DNA of 6,696 nucleotides from Candidatus Caccousia avistercoris (GCA_018715025.1 DVMK01000197.1:1-6696); one strand, 5' to 3'; positions 1 to 5,401 are shown, counted from the first letter of the stretch. Program-made: numbers and translations. The notes: generated from the letters alone by a model not told the origin.

Positions 1-1
1 G

Positions 2-88
2 CTGACAGGCCCTGCCTGGCGGCTTGAAGTTGTGCGCTCTCGCGAAGAAATGCGCCGGGAAGCCTATGGTTTCCTGCCTGATGGGTGA
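2..88 (+). CDS. Possible C-terminal tail of a plus-strand gene entering from the left edge
   Basis: A plus-strand frame is open from the window edge for 28 codons and stops at TGA (86-88). The peptide is charged and ends ...REAYGFLPDG, which reads like a plausible protein C-terminus. I do not recognise the family. Only about half of its third codon positions are G or C, well below the GC-rich third positions of the other genes here, so it could be chance or a decayed remnant. If real, it converges on the sugar kinase ending at 205. The sequence to the left of the window would settle this. Confidence 0.28.
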   Translation: MTGPAWRLEVVRSREEMRREAYGFLPDG

Positions 89-204
89 TTCGACAGCGCT
101 TGCCTCAGCAATTGTGCGGTGCTGCCCTAAATATATCCGCTCAGTTCACTCCCTGTAGTCAGCAGACCTTACCCTCTGCTGCCGCCCGCTTCCCCTTTGG
201 ACGG
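89..204. repeat. Gene-free segment with two inverted repeats
   Basis: No supported gene lies here. The first inverted repeat is 92-126. Its outer arms are GACAGC (92-97) and GCTGCC (121-126), which pair fully on the minus-strand RNA with one G-U. Its inner arms are TTGC (100-103) and GCAA (108-111) around a four-base CTCA loop, with unequal unpaired bases between the two stems. The second is AGCAGA (161-166) with TCTGCT (175-180), six perfect pairs and an 8-nt loop. Neither is followed by a clear U-run on the minus strand, so neither is a convincing terminator for the upstream kinase. The segment is more AT-rich than its surroundings (for example TAAATATAT at 128-136). It may be a dispersed intergenic repeat, but this was not tested. 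Confidence 0.4.
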
Positions 205-1143
205 CTACAGAGAAAGCCGGTGTACCGGGATTTGCGGGTACATTTGTTGGTACTCCTTTTTTCCGCACAGCAGGGTGCCGGGCAGCAGCAGGGAGCCGTG
301 GGCCGCCGCGGCGCCCCGCCGCAGCAGCTCCTCCGGCGGAGCACCCTCCAGCAGGCCCAGGCACAGGCCTGCCACCATGGAATCCCCAGCCCCCTGCACG
401 CCCTGCACCGGGATAAATACGCTTTCAGAAAACCAGGCCCCTTCCCGGGAGACAAGAACAGCGCCCTCTTTTCCCATGGAAAGGCAGACGTACGCCACTC
501 CATATTGCTCTACCAGCCCCCGGCAGGCCTGCACGGCCTCCTCCAGGGTGGAAAGCTCCGACTCCAGGCTTTCCTGCAGCTCTGCCCGGTTCGGCTTAAT
601 GAGAAGGGGGCCGGCCTGAAGCCCCTCCATCAGCAGCGGCCCGGAAGCATCCAGCACGGTGGGCACGCCAAGAGCCGCCGCCCGTTCGGCCAGTTCCCGG
701 TAAACAGAGGCGGGAATCCCGGGCGGCACGCTGCCGCTGAGCACCAGCAGCCTGGCCTTGGGAAGTTCCTCCGCCGCCATGGCCAGGAAGCGCTCCGCCG
801 TGCCCTCCGGCACCGGGGCCCCCGTTTCGTTGCATTCCGTCATAACGCCGTTTCTGCGGTCAAACAGCTTCAGGTTTACCCGCAGCCTGCCGGGGGCGGG
901 CATACTGCGGCAGGGAACCCCCTGGCCGCGCAGGGCGCGCTCCAGGAAATCCTCGTCCTCGCTGCGGGAAAGAACCAGGCAGGCGGCATCCTGCCCCAGC
1001 TGGCGCAGGGCGACGGCCACGTTAATCCCCTTTCCGCCCAGGTCGCGCCGGGAGGAAACCACCCGATTGGTGCCGCCTATTTCCAGCCCGTCTGTCTCTG
1101 CGGTATGATCCATGCAGGGGTTCAGGGTTACGGTCAAAATCAT
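205..1143 (-). CDS. fruK: 1-phosphofructokinase-like sugar kinase (PfkB/ribokinase family)
   Basis: This cytoplasmic kinase most likely phosphorylates fructose 1-phosphate with ATP to give fructose 1,6-bisphosphate, feeding PTS-imported fructose into glycolysis. Its 312 residues are the usual family length. PfkB landmarks appear in order: TLNPCMD near the N-terminus (6-12), GGKGINVA (36-43), RVNLKL (88-93) and NETG (105-108) in the sugar-phosphate region, SGSVPPG (136-142), KPNRAEL (183-189), SMGKEGA (222-228), and the signature GAGDSMVAG (251-259), whose Asp254 is the expected catalytic base. The ATG at 1143 is preceded by AAAGGAG (1159-1153) with a 9-nt spacer. The gene ends in TAG. It is transcribed divergently from a small gene 99 bp away. 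No clear -35/-10 pair was found for it, and no fruA (PTS) or fruR gene is adjacent on the sides visible here. Tagatose-6-phosphate kinase (LacC) and other 6-phosphofructokinase-like PfkB enzymes share these motifs and remain possible; the family is secure, the exact substrate less so. Confidence 0.85.
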   Translation of the reverse strand: MILTVTLNPCMDHTAETDGLEIGGTNRVVSSRRDLGGKGINVAVALRQLGQDAACLVLSRSEDEDFLERALRGQGVPCRSMPAPGRLRVNLKLFDRRNGVMTECNETGAPVPEGTAERFLAMAAEELPKARLLVLSGSVPPGIPASVYRELAERAAALGVPTVLDASGPLLMEGLQAGPLLIKPNRAELQESLESELSTLEEAVQACRGLVEQYGVAYVCLSMGKEGAVLVSREGAWFSESVFIPVQGVQGAGDSMVAGLCLGLLEGAPPEELLRRGAAAAHGSLLLPGTLLCGKKEYQQMYPQIPVHRLSL

Positions 1144-1152
1144 AGGTTACAG

Positions 1153-1159
1153 CTCCTTT
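1153..1159 (-). promoter_or_regulatory. Ribosome binding site of the sugar kinase
   Basis: AAAGGAG on the minus strand lies 9 nt before the ATG at 1143 and fixes that start. Confidence 0.75.
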
Positions 1160-1200
1160 GCGTTTCACATGCTCAAGTCCGGTTTATGGGACACTCTTTC

Positions 1201-1209
1201 TGGTATGAT
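1201..1209 (+). promoter_or_regulatory. Extended -10 promoter of the 40-residue small gene
   Basis: TGGTATGAT is an extended -10 element (TGn plus TATGAT, one mismatch to TATAAT). It would start a transcript near 1216, about 27 nt before the small gene's ATG. No good -35 box is visible; the best candidate, TTTATG at 1183-1188, is weak and only 15 nt away. Extended -10 promoters often tolerate a weak -35. Confidence 0.55.
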
Positions 1210-1224
1210 AGAGACAACAAAAAC

Positions 1225-1233
1225 AGAAGGAGG
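1225..1233 (+). promoter_or_regulatory. Strong Shine-Dalgarno sequence of the small gene
   Basis: AGAAGGAGG matches the 16S rRNA anti-Shine-Dalgarno almost completely and sits 9 nt before the ATG at 1243. It is the main reason for calling a coding gene only 40 codons long. Confidence 0.75.
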
Positions 1234-1242
1234 TCCTGAAAG

Positions 1243-1365
1243 ATGGAGTACAGAATTATTGTGGTAAACGGCCATGTGGAGGTATTGGACAGAACCGGCA
1301 GATTCCTTTTTTCCGCAGATACGGAGCAGGAGGCCCAGCAGGACCTTCGGGAACTGTTCGCATGA
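1243..1365 (+). CDS. 40-residue small protein of unknown function
   Basis: The only supported complete gene on the plus strand. It begins MEYRIIVVNGHVEVLDRTGR and ends ...DLRELFA, with TGA at 1363-1365. The N-terminal half alternates hydrophobic and polar residues, as expected of a beta hairpin (strand IIVV, turn NG, strand HVEVLD). A second turn leads to FLFSADT, and the last 14 residues (EQEAQQDLRELFA region) should form an amphipathic helix. There is no signal peptide, membrane segment or cysteine. It has its own extended -10 promoter and a near-perfect Shine-Dalgarno sequence, and it diverges from the sugar kinase. Short proteins with this layout (VxNGHxEV ... FxFSADTxxEAxxEL) seem to me to recur in Clostridia, but that is memory, not a search. 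No function can be assigned. Confidence 0.68.
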   Translation: MEYRIIVVNGHVEVLDRTGRFLFSADTEQEAQQDLRELFA

Positions 1366-1376
1366 GGCCCCCCTCA
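1363..1376. repeat. Small palindrome holding both convergent stop codons
   Basis: TGAGG-CCCC-CCTCA is a perfect 5-bp inverted repeat with a 4-nt loop. Its left TGA is the stop of the small plus-strand gene, and its right TCA is the complement of the TGA ending the minus-strand acetyltransferase. It lacks a U-run, so it is at most a weak bidirectional terminator. Confidence 0.45.
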
Positions 1377-2258
1377 CAGCCCTTTGTTTTTGTGCAGGTA
1401 CATCCTTGACGGGGCGGCTTCCCCGTCCCCCTGCACCATGCAGAGAAAATCCCAGCCGTACCTCTCGTAAAAAGAGGTGTGATCGGTGAGAAGGTACAGG
1501 GTATCGATGCCGAAGTCCGCCATATCCTGGCAGACAGCCTGCAGCAGCCTTCCGGCCAGCCCCTTCCCCCGGTATTCGTTTTCCACATACAGGGCGCATA
1601 CGTTCGGCGTCAGATCCTTCCTGTTGTGGAAGTCGTTTTCAATCACGCCGATCCCGGCGGCAATTTTTCCGTGTTTTACGGCGGCGTACCATTGGGGAAC
1701 GCCGCCGCTTCCCTGCAGGCATTCCTGCATGCTGGCCCGGTACGCCTCCTGCGGTACGCCCCATTTGGTGTGGAACCACGCGGCGGCCTGTTCCGCCAGC
1801 TCGGGGTGCTCCCTGATTTTCCAAATTTCCATTTCTTCCTCGTTTTTCTCCCCCTGCTTCCTGGCCCTGCGCTCATAAACCAGGTCGGTGATGCCGTTGT
1901 GCTGCAAAGTGGAAACAAGGCGCAGGGGCAGCTCCCGTTCCGTTCTGCCGAAAAGGCGAAGCCCAGAGCCCAACAGGGTGGGAATGATGGAGATGGTATA
2001 GCGGTCGATCAAATCCGCTGCGGCCAAAGGCTGAACCACGGCCGCCCCGCCGCAGATCCAAATATTCTTTCCCGGCTTCTGTTTCAGCTCCCTCACAAGC
2101 TCGCAGGGGTCTTTTGCCGTAAAAATAATTTCCCGCGACGAGGCAAGCTTCCTGTGGGTGACAACATAGGTGGTCATCCCTTCGTATACCCAGCGATCGG
2201 GAGAAAGCTCCGTGACAATCTGATGGTAGGTGTTCCACCCCATCACGATGGAATCCAC
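1374..2258 (-). CDS. Truncated RibD-C/DHFR-like reductase domain fused to a GNAT N-acetyltransferase
   Basis: This is the open part downstream of an in-frame TAG, 294 residues if read from the GTG at 2258 that directly follows the TAG. Residues 1 to about 132 are the body and C-terminus of a RibD-C/dihydrofolate-reductase-like domain: VMGWNTYHQ near the start, then WICGGAAVVQPL, IIPTLLGSGLRLF and ITDLVYERR. A charged linker leads to residues 143-294, a complete GNAT acetyltransferase of 152 residues with CALYVENEYRGKGLAGRLL (acetyl-CoA loop RGKGLAG) and the usual FYERYGW near the end. The GNAT half should acetylate an unknown amine with acetyl-CoA. GTG 2258 has no Shine-Dalgarno of its own in view, so it is a poor start. 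ATG 1832, the first codon of the GNAT domain, has GAGG five nt upstream and is a better one. The reductase half lacks its first strand and the MSLDGYIA motif and should be inactive alone. TGA at 1376-1374 ends it, 8 nt from the convergent small gene. Confidence 0.65.
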   Translation of the reverse strand: MDSIVMGWNTYHQIVTELSPDRWVYEGMTTYVVTHRKLASSREIIFTAKDPCELVRELKQKPGKNIWICGGAAVVQPLAAADLIDRYTISIIPTLLGSGLRLFGRTERELPLRLVSTLQHNGITDLVYERRARKQGEKNEEEMEIWKIREHPELAEQAAAWFHTKWGVPQEAYRASMQECLQGSGGVPQWYAAVKHGKIAAGIGVIENDFHNRKDLTPNVCALYVENEYRGKGLAGRLLQAVCQDMADFGIDTLYLLTDHTSFYERYGWDFLCMVQGDGEAAPSRMYLHKNKGL

Positions 2259-2393
2259 CTAGGCGATAAACGGGGAATAGGTGTCAAGGGTGGCGGCTTC
2301 CTTCTCCTGCCCCGCAAGCCAATCCACATTGCCGTCCTGCCCGGCGATGTACCCATCCAGGCTCATGGCAATAAACAATTCAACCTTTCTCAT
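2259..2393 (-). CDS. 44-residue N-terminal fragment of the DHFR-like reductase
   Basis: The start is ATG 2393, chosen because GGAGG (2403-2399) lies 5 nt upstream; a longer reading from 2492 would begin inside the terminator and before the promoter. The fragment holds the first beta strand and the MSLDGYIA motif that helps form the NAD(P)H/substrate pocket, then ends at TAG (2261-2259). It is what translation should actually yield from this promoter and is too short to fold as an enzyme. Confidence 0.6.
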   Translation of the reverse strand: MRKVELFIAMSLDGYIAGQDGNVDWLAGQEKEAATLDTYSPFIA

Positions 2394-2422
2394 ACGCACC
2401 TCCGAAGGGCAGATCACAAACC

Positions 2423-2439
2423 GGCCGCATCCCGCGGCC
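2423..2439 (-). promoter_or_regulatory. Leader hairpin upstream of the DHFR-like/GNAT gene
   Basis: On the minus strand GGCCGC-GGGAT-GCGGCC forms a 6-bp all-GC stem with a 5-nt loop. It sits between the expected transcription start (about 2445) and the ribosome binding site (2403-2399). It could stabilise the 5' end or affect translation. I do not recognise it as a known riboswitch, and the leader (about 52 nt) is short for one. Confidence 0.4.
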
Positions 2440-2451
2440 TTTCTGCGGCTT

Positions 2452-2480
2452 ATTATATCACATTTTTGCGGGGATGGAAA
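2452..2480 (-). promoter_or_regulatory. Sigma-A-type promoter of the DHFR-like/GNAT gene
   Basis: On the minus strand, TTTCCA (2480-2475, 4 of 6 matches to TTGACA) and a perfect TATAAT (2457-2452) are separated by 17 nt. A TGn just before the -10 makes it an extended -10 as well. The predicted start is near 2445, giving a leader of about 52 nt to the ATG at 2393. Confidence 0.8.
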
Positions 2481-2484
2481 CGAA

Positions 2485-2523
2485 AAAACCACGGTGTGGC
2501 ATTTTTTGCCATACCGTGGTTTT
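2485..2523 (-). terminator. Rho-independent terminator of the peptidase/transporter operon
   Basis: Two 17-nt arms (2485-2501 and 2507-2523, core ACCACGGTRTGGCA) flank a 5-nt loop, with a single non-Watson-Crick position. On the minus strand the stem runs into TTTTTT (2488-2483), 26 nt after the M20 peptidase stop. The plus-strand reading also has a T-rich 3' side (GGTTTTG), so it may work in both directions. The next gene's -35 box begins 2 nt beyond the T-run. Confidence 0.88.
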
Positions 2524-2549
2524 GCGGCGAAGGATTGAGAAGGCGCGCT

Positions 2550-3989
2550 TCAGCTTTTCAGAAGCACCCGGGTGAAAAACTCAGCGGCGCGTCCGATTTT
2601 TTCCACCGGGATTCGCTCGTTCAGGCCGTGGATGCAGCCCCGCTCCTCCTTGCTCAGTTCCATGGCGGAAAACCGGAGCACATTGCCGCAGATTTTGCAG
2701 AAATGGCGGGAATCGCTGCAGGCTACCATCATGTAGGGGGCGGCCAGGGCTTCCGGCCAGGTTTCCCGCAGGGCGGCCCGCACCCGCTCCCATTCCTCCG
2801 TACCGGTGGGGGAAATGGGGGAGGGGTTCGTCCCCTGAATGCACCGCACGGCAATGTCCTCATCCCCAATGACAGAGCGCAGGTAAGCCACTGCGGTGTC
2901 CATGGTGTCTTTGGGGGAAAGGCGCAGGTTGGCCGTCATGCGCGCCTCGGTGGGAATGGCGTTGGGGGCTTTGCTGCCTTCCATCATGGTGAAGCAGCAG
3001 GTGGTTCGCATGAGCGCGTTCAGCTCGCCCCCGGCCTTGGTGCAGATGAGCTTCAGCAGGGGAAGGAAGCACCACAGGTTGGCGAACACCACCCGCAGCC
3101 CAAAGGAGGAATAACGGCCCAGGGTGTCGAACATCTCCGCGGCGGCAGGGGTGAGGGAAGCGGGGAAGGGGCGGGCGTCCAGAGCGGCCACCGCCCGGCA
3201 CAGGGCGGCCACCGGGGTTTTCGGCGGCGGGGAGGAAGCGTGGCCCCCCTTGCTTTTCATGGAGATTTCCACGTCCATCTGGCCCTTTTCGCACACGCCA
3301 ATAACGGCGGTTTTCCTGGTCACGCCCGGGAAGGCGCCCTCCACAATGGCGCCGCCCTCGTCCAGCACCAGGGCCGGCTTGACGCCCCGGCGTTCCAGCT
3401 CGGCCACAATGGCGGGGGCGCTGTCCCCCATGATTTCCTCGTCGCCGGAGAAGGAAAAGTACACGTCGTGGGCCGGGGTGAAGCCCCGGGAAATCAGCGT
3501 TTCCGCCGCTTCCAGAATACCGCACAGGGTTCCCTTGGTGTCCAGGGTGCCGCGGCCCCACAGCACGCCGTTTTCGTCGGTTTCCCCGCAGAAGGGATCC
3601 TTTTTCCAGCCGGAGGGGTCCCCGGGCGGCACTACGTCATAGTGGGCCATCAGAATGGTGGGGGAGCCGGGCTCCCGGCCCTTCCAGCGGTACAAAAGGC
3701 CGCTGGGTCCAATCCGCTCACGGGGGCAGGTTTTGGTTACCAGGGGGTACAGCTCTGTGAGAAGGGTGCGGAAGCGCTCAAATTCCTCTTCCTCCATGCA
3801 GGCGGCATCCCGGCTGGAAACAGTGCGCACCCGCACCATCTGGGCCAGATGCTCTGCGGCGCGCTTGTAGTCAACTCCCGTTTCCTGCGGGGCGGGGGGA
3901 TCCTCCTGCCGGGGGCGGAACAGGGCGGCGCGCAGAAGAACCACGGCAAGAAACAGAAGAACCAGGGCGAGAAGAATCCAGCCAGTCAC
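2550..3989 (-). CDS. M20-family zinc peptidase with N-terminal membrane anchor
   Basis: A 479-residue metallopeptidase of the M20 carboxypeptidase/dipeptidase group (ArgE/DapE/CPS1/PM20D1-like). It should cleave short peptides or N-acyl amino acids using two zinc ions. All expected ligands are present: His116 and Asp118 in MAHYDVVPP, bridging Asp150 in WGRGTLDTKG, catalytic Glu184 with Glu185 in GDEEIMG, Asp210 in VLDEGG, and His454 in HGLNERIPVE. GGHAS (248-252) marks the lid/dimerisation domain. Residues 4-24 are a strongly hydrophobic helix followed by Arg20, Arg25 and Arg27 with no charge before it, so by the positive-inside rule the enzyme domain may face the cytosol; an uncleaved secretion signal is the alternative. 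The GTG start lies 1 nt after the preceding gene's TAA, with AAAGGG about 10 nt upstream, so translation is probably coupled. It is the last gene of the operon. Substrate is unknown; the family is certain. Confidence 0.9.
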   Translation of the reverse strand: MTGWILLALVLLFLAVVLLRAALFRPRQEDPPAPQETGVDYKRAAEHLAQMVRVRTVSSRDAACMEEEEFERFRTLLTELYPLVTKTCPRERIGPSGLLYRWKGREPGSPTILMAHYDVVPPGDPSGWKKDPFCGETDENGVLWGRGTLDTKGTLCGILEAAETLISRGFTPAHDVYFSFSGDEEIMGDSAPAIVAELERRGVKPALVLDEGGAIVEGAFPGVTRKTAVIGVCEKGQMDVEISMKSKGGHASSPPPKTPVAALCRAVAALDARPFPASLTPAAAEMFDTLGRYSSFGLRVVFANLWCFLPLLKLICTKAGGELNALMRTTCCFTMMEGSKAPNAIPTEARMTANLRLSPKDTMDTAVAYLRSVIGDEDIAVRCIQGTNPSPISPTGTEEWERVRAALRETWPEALAAPYMMVACSDSRHFCKICGNVLRFSAMELSKEERGCIHGLNERIPVEKIGRAAEFFTRVLLKS

Positions 3990-3990
3990 C

Positions 3991-4653
3991 TTACACCAGC
4001 CCTTTCTTGTACAGCAGGCGGGCGGTGCCGATGGCGATGATGGCGCCTACCGGAACGAGAACGCTCACCGAGGAAGCCAGGGACGGCACGGCGATGAACA
4101 GGGCGATCATCACCGCCAGCGGGGCGATGGCCAGCTTCCAGTTCTTTGAAATGTACACCACGCTCAGGCCGCCGAACAGGGCGGGCAGAATCATCTTGAA
4201 GGCGGGCTTCAGGGCCCGTGCGCTCAGAATGGGTTCCATCTGCACAAACAGAAACACACCGGCGGCCAAAATGATGGTGGTCACAATGGAGGTGGTGGCG
4301 ATGGCAATGGTGGAGATCACTTCCCCCTCCTCGCTGCCGGGCTTCACCTTGGCCGCCTCCATGGCGTTGATGGCGGCGGGGGCCTTCAGGTTGGTGATGT
4401 TTCCGGTGACAAAGGCCAGGTAGGTGCCGCCGCTGCCCAGCATGGGCGCGTAGGTGAACACCTCAATGGAGCACACCACCCAGTAGATGGGGGCTACCCC
4501 CAGAAGGCCCGCGGCCACATCCAGGGGGCTGGGCCAAACGCCGAAATAAATACACATGGAAACAGGCACCAGCAGCATAACCGCCAGGGCCGCCAGCATC
4601 CAGGCACGGCCGTAAGCGTGCACCTGAACGCCGTATTCCTTTTCTGGGTTCAC
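3991..4653 (-). CDS. Six-helix membrane protein, probable partner of the DUF5058-like protein
   Basis: A 220-residue integral membrane protein with about six hydrophobic helices: near 17-40, 48-68, 113-137, 152-170, 173-191 and 195-215. Between helices 2 and 3 is a conserved-looking polar stretch, with GSGGTYLAFVTGN (73-85) followed by ITNLKAPAAINAMEAAK and an acidic GSEEGE. A Gly-rich re-entrant loop like this resembles the Gate-type regions of nucleoside-recognition and SpmA/SpmB proteins, but I cannot assign it to a named family with certainty. No ATP-binding or enzymatic motif is present. The GTG start has AAGGAGG (4668-4662) 8 nt upstream. It sits 16 nt after the DUF5058-like gene and 1 nt before the M20 peptidase, so it very likely acts with both. 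Inference: one subunit of a two-protein transporter or channel for peptides, amino acids or their derivatives. Similar proteins may carry a mechanosensitive-channel label in databases, but no MscS signature is visible. Confidence 0.75.
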   Translation of the reverse strand: MNPEKEYGVQVHAYGRAWMLAALAVMLLVPVSMCIYFGVWPSPLDVAAGLLGVAPIYWVVCSIEVFTYAPMLGSGGTYLAFVTGNITNLKAPAAINAMEAAKVKPGSEEGEVISTIAIATTSIVTTIILAAGVFLFVQMEPILSARALKPAFKMILPALFGGLSVVYISKNWKLAIAPLAVMIALFIAVPSLASSVSVLVPVGAIIAIGTARLLYKKGLV

Positions 4654-4668
4654 AGAGAATCCCTCCTT
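4654..4668 (-). promoter_or_regulatory. Ribosome binding site deciding a GTG start
   Basis: AAGGAGG (4668-4662) is followed by an 8-nt spacer and GTG at 4653. No in-frame ATG competes near this position. Confidence 0.7.
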
Positions 4669-4669
4669 T

Positions 4670-5401
4670 TCAGTCCCACAGGGCCGCCGGCAGCAGATGG
4701 GCCGGCAGCAGGTTGGCGTACAGAATGGCCAGGGCCATGGCCCCCAGCATACTGATGGGCAGGGCGAAATTTTCCAGCCATTTTACCTTCTTCACCTTGA
4801 CAAAAATGCCGCAGATCCCCATGAGGGCGGCGGAGGTGAGAAGGGTGAGAATCGACAGCAGCCCGTCCGAGATCCCCATCCCCAGAAAGGCGGAGATCAT
4901 GCCCAGGAACATGGCGGTGAGGAACAGGTCGCCCCAGTGGCTGTCCTTCTTCCGCAGGTTGTTCACCCCGCCCAGGATCTTTTTCAAAAACAGGGGGATG
5001 ATAATGAGGGGCGTGATGCAGCCCAGGGTCATGACCCAGGCCACCGTGTTGAAGGCGGCCGGGCTGCTCACCGGCGCCGCGATGCTTTCCCCAATGGCGT
5101 TGAGGGCCACCGTGGCGGCGGGCAGCTCGTAGGTGACGGCGCCCAGCACGCTCAGCCGGATCCAGGGCAGGGGGAGCCCCAGGGTGTTGGAAAGGGTGAT
5201 GAGCCCCAGCAGGATGGAGACGGAAGGAAGCACGGCAAACACAGCGCTGGAGGTGATGGTGCGCCGAATGACCGCCCCGGAAATGCCAAGCTGCCGGCCG
5301 CGCCGCACCGCCTTTACCAGGAAATAGAGGGACTGCGCGATGACGAAGGCGCCTACCAGGATTCCCAGCAGGTACATGAAGAGGCTGTTTTTAAAATCCA
5401 A
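4670..5401 (-). CDS. DUF5058-like polytopic membrane protein
   Basis: A 243-residue membrane protein with about six helices: near 6-28, 48-74, 116-139, 158-176, 180-202 and 208-232. A basic loop (30-48, KAVRRGRQLG...IRR) lies between helices 1 and 2. The most distinctive region is 49-95, with ITSSAVFAVLPSVSILLG, then GLPLPWIRLSVLG and AVTYELPAA; I recognise this pattern as the DUF5058 family, from memory and not from a search. The family has no established function. The TTG start follows AGGAGG (5415-5410) by 8 nt, and that Shine-Dalgarno begins on the last base of the aminopeptidase stop codon, a sign of coupled translation; the next in-frame ATG (residue 9) would cut into helix 1. With the next gene it probably forms a heteromeric transporter. 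Its place between two peptidases suggests a peptide or amino acid derivative as cargo, which is inference. Confidence 0.78.
   Translation of the reverse strand: MDFKNSLFMYLLGILVGAFVIAQSLYFLVKAVRRGRQLGISGAVIRRTITSSAVFAVLPSVSILLGLITLSNTLGLPLPWIRLSVLGAVTYELPAATVALNAIGESIAAPVSSPAAFNTVAWVMTLGCITPLIIIPLFLKKILGGVNNLRKKDSHWGDLFLTAMFLGMISAFLGMGISDGLLSILTLLTSAALMGICGIFVKVKKVKWLENFALPISMLGAMALAILYANLLPAHLLPAALWD

Larger units (their letters stand above)
1374..2393 (-). pseudogene. Original DHFR-like/GNAT fusion gene, interrupted by an in-frame TAG
   Basis: Read through the TAG (2261-2259), the frame is continuous from ATG 2393 to TGA 1374: 44 residues, amber, then 294 residues. The two sides join into one normal RibD-C/DHFR-like fold. 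Before the TAG are MRKVELFIAMSLDGYIAG and a WLAGQEKEA...YSPFIA segment; after it come VDSIVMGW and the rest. From the family pattern (YSxFIxxVDTVVMG), the interrupted residue is probably acidic or amide, so a single base change such as GAG to TAG would explain it. Promoter, leader and ribosome binding site remain intact, which suggests a recent event or a sequencing error. Family members reduce folate- or pterin-like or pyrimidine compounds with NAD(P)H, but most small stand-alone members have no proven substrate. The frame also runs on past the usual reductase end (LVYERR) into the acetyltransferase. Confidence 0.7.

Noticed and set aside
92..126. An integron attC site or a rho-independent terminator
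   Set aside because: The arms lack the attC core motifs (RYYYAAC/GTTRRRY) and there is no U-run on the minus strand after the stem.
85..1239. A plus-strand open frame of 384 codons
   Set aside because: It is antisense to the sugar kinase, which carries all PfkB motifs; the antisense product is Gln/Gly/Arg/His-rich without domain structure.
2259..2261. TAG as a generally reassigned codon in this organism
   Set aside because: The sugar kinase ends at TAG in the right place for its family, and no other gene in the window contains an internal TAG. Special readthrough at this one site cannot be excluded.
2393..2492. A longer start (ATG 2492) for the DHFR-like fragment
   Set aside because: It would begin inside the terminator hairpin and upstream of the promoter; ATG 2393 has a proper Shine-Dalgarno and matches the family N-terminus.
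1479..4040. A plus-strand open frame of 853 codons
   Set aside because: It lies antisense to the acetyltransferase/reductase and the whole M20 peptidase, has low-complexity Gly/His/Ala/Pro-rich content and no recognisable motif. It is open because stop codons are rare opposite GC-rich codons.
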